A stretch of DNA of 13,349 nt from Collinsella sp. (GTDB taxonomy: Bacteria; Actinomycetota; Coriobacteriia; Coriobacteriales; Coriobacteriaceae): positions 1-13,349 of the forward strand of contig WGSR01000019.1 of assembly GCA_014871545.1 (NCBI GenBank). The letters are read 5' to 3'. The notes under the pieces are model-generated. The model did not search any database. It was not told the origin of the DNA and saw nothing but the letters and a program-made list of their open reading frames with translations. The position numbers and the translations under genes were made by a program. Below, in pieces: positions 12,629 through 13,349 of this stretch; position 1 is the first letter of the stretch, and the number at the start of each line of letters is the position of its first letter.

Positions 12629-13348
12629 ATGCCTGCGCCCAAAAATGCACCGCTTTACCAGCAGATTTACGACGAAATCAAGGATGCGATCGAGAAAGGT
12701 GTTTATGCACCCAAGGAGCGTATTCCGTCCGAGCTTGAGCTAGCCGAGCAGTACGACGTGAGCCGCATTACGGTGCGCCGCGCCGTCGAGGAGCTGTGCT
12801 CCGATGGCTACCTGGTTAAGCAGCAGGGCCGTGGCACCTTTGTCTCCACGCCGCACATCAATCGCCAGTTTCACGCCTCGACGCTGCAGACGTTTACCGC
12901 GCTGTGTGCCGGCAACGGCATGAAGGCCGGTGCGCACGTGATCGATCGCCAGATCGTTCCGGCGCGCCAAAACGAGATGGAGTTCTTTGGCCTGCAGAAG
13001 GATGCGCTGCTGCTGCATATCAAGCGCGTGCGTACGGCCGACGGCGAGCCCATCTTTGAGGAGAACATCTTTGTGCCGTTTGATGCCTACCGTGAGCTGT
13101 TGACGGCCGATCTTGAGGACAAGTCGATTTTTGCCGAGGTCGAGCGTGTTGGCGGAACGCCGATTGTTTCGGTTGGCTACCGCACGGTCGAGGCCGTTCG
13201 TGCCAATACCGAGCAGGCGGCCGAGCTGGGCATTGCTCCGCACGATCCGCTGCTCAACCTGCGTGCCGGCTTCACGGGTCCCAATGGCGAGCCGGTCCTG
13301 ATGGGTAAGCAGTACTACGTGGGATCGCGCTACGTTATGGTGATGTAG
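12629..13348 (+). CDS. GntR-family transcriptional regulator (HutC/UTRA subfamily), second copy
   Basis: This 239-residue DNA-binding protein has a winged helix-turn-helix at about 8-75, with IPSELELAEQYDVSRITVRR and the wing QQGRGTFVS. A UTRA ligand domain follows at about 85-235, with LLLHIKRVRTADGEPIFEENIFVP and the final VLMGKQYYVGSRYVMVM typical of the fold. It is complete: the stop codon ends one base before the window edge. It shares architecture but limited sequence with the minus-strand regulator at 2954-3676. The AGACGTTATA element upstream matches the one overlapping the -10 box of the PTS operon, so it is the best candidate repressor of the IIAB-IIC-IID-SIS genes and possibly the DMT gene. 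UTRA ligands are usually phosphorylated sugars or amino compounds, fitting a phosphorylated Amadori inducer, but this is inference. Confidence 0.92.
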   Translation: MPAPKNAPLYQQIYDEIKDAIEKGVYAPKERIPSELELAEQYDVSRITVRRAVEELCSDGYLVKQQGRGTFVSTPHINRQFHASTLQTFTALCAGNGMKAGAHVIDRQIVPARQNEMEFFGLQKDALLLHIKRVRTADGEPIFEENIFVPFDAYRELLTADLEDKSIFAEVERVGGTPIVSVGYRTVEAVRANTEQAAELGIAPHDPLLNLRAGFTGPNGEPVLMGKQYYVGSRYVMVM

Positions 13349-13349
13349 G

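Noticed and set aside
1..13349. CRISPR array, tRNA, rRNA, phage or toxin-antitoxin genes
   Set aside because: I looked for regularly spaced repeats, tRNA-like cloverleaf sequences and typical small toxin pairs on both strands and saw none that hold up; the cloverleaf-like element at 2681-2803 is too large and lacks tRNA consensus bases.

Overview
The window looks like a chromosomal segment of a gut actinobacterium of the class Coriobacteriia, most likely Collinsella. This rests on the high GC content, codon use rich in GCC/GTC/AAG/GGC, AGGAGG-type ribosome sites, the gene families present, and dispersed palindromes built on GGGAC/GTCCC. The assignment comes from recognition only; no database search was possible.

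Positions 1-2557 hold ordinary chromosomal genes on the + strand: a PAP2-family phosphatase cut by the left edge, a threonine aldolase-like PLP enzyme closed by a strong terminator, and a GNAT acetyltransferase. A gene-free stretch of about 400 bp follows. It carries copy 1 of a structured repeat of about 239 bp whose second copy lies 8,460 bp downstream (11028-11266).

Positions 2954-10321 form the centre of the window, a probable Amadori-product (fructoselysine/glucoselysine-type) utilisation region. A minus-strand GntR/UTRA regulator faces a FrlB-like SIS-domain deglycase gene across a divergent promoter region. Next come a DMT/EamA transporter and a mannose-family PTS operon (IIAB fusion, IIC, IID). 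A second FrlB-like SIS gene follows the PTS genes and ends at a strong terminator. The expected chemistry is PTS uptake with phosphorylation, cleavage of the sugar-amine phosphate by the SIS enzymes to glucose-6-phosphate plus an amine such as lysine, and possibly amine export by the DMT protein. The substrate is inferred from family resemblance to FrlB/GfrE/GfrF.

Positions 10358-13348 hold an HAD phosphatase whose last codons and stop lie inside the second repeat copy, a YitT-family membrane protein, and a second GntR/UTRA regulator. The octamer ACGTTATA occurs upstream of this regulator, upstream of the PTS operon and, inverted, upstream of the DMT gene. This suggests that the second regulator controls all three, while the first regulator and the first SIS gene appear to use a different operator (TTGTATGCT type).

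No rRNA, tRNA, CRISPR array or transposase gene was seen. The non-coding DNA is unusually rich in hairpins and dispersed repeats, and most findings concern these.
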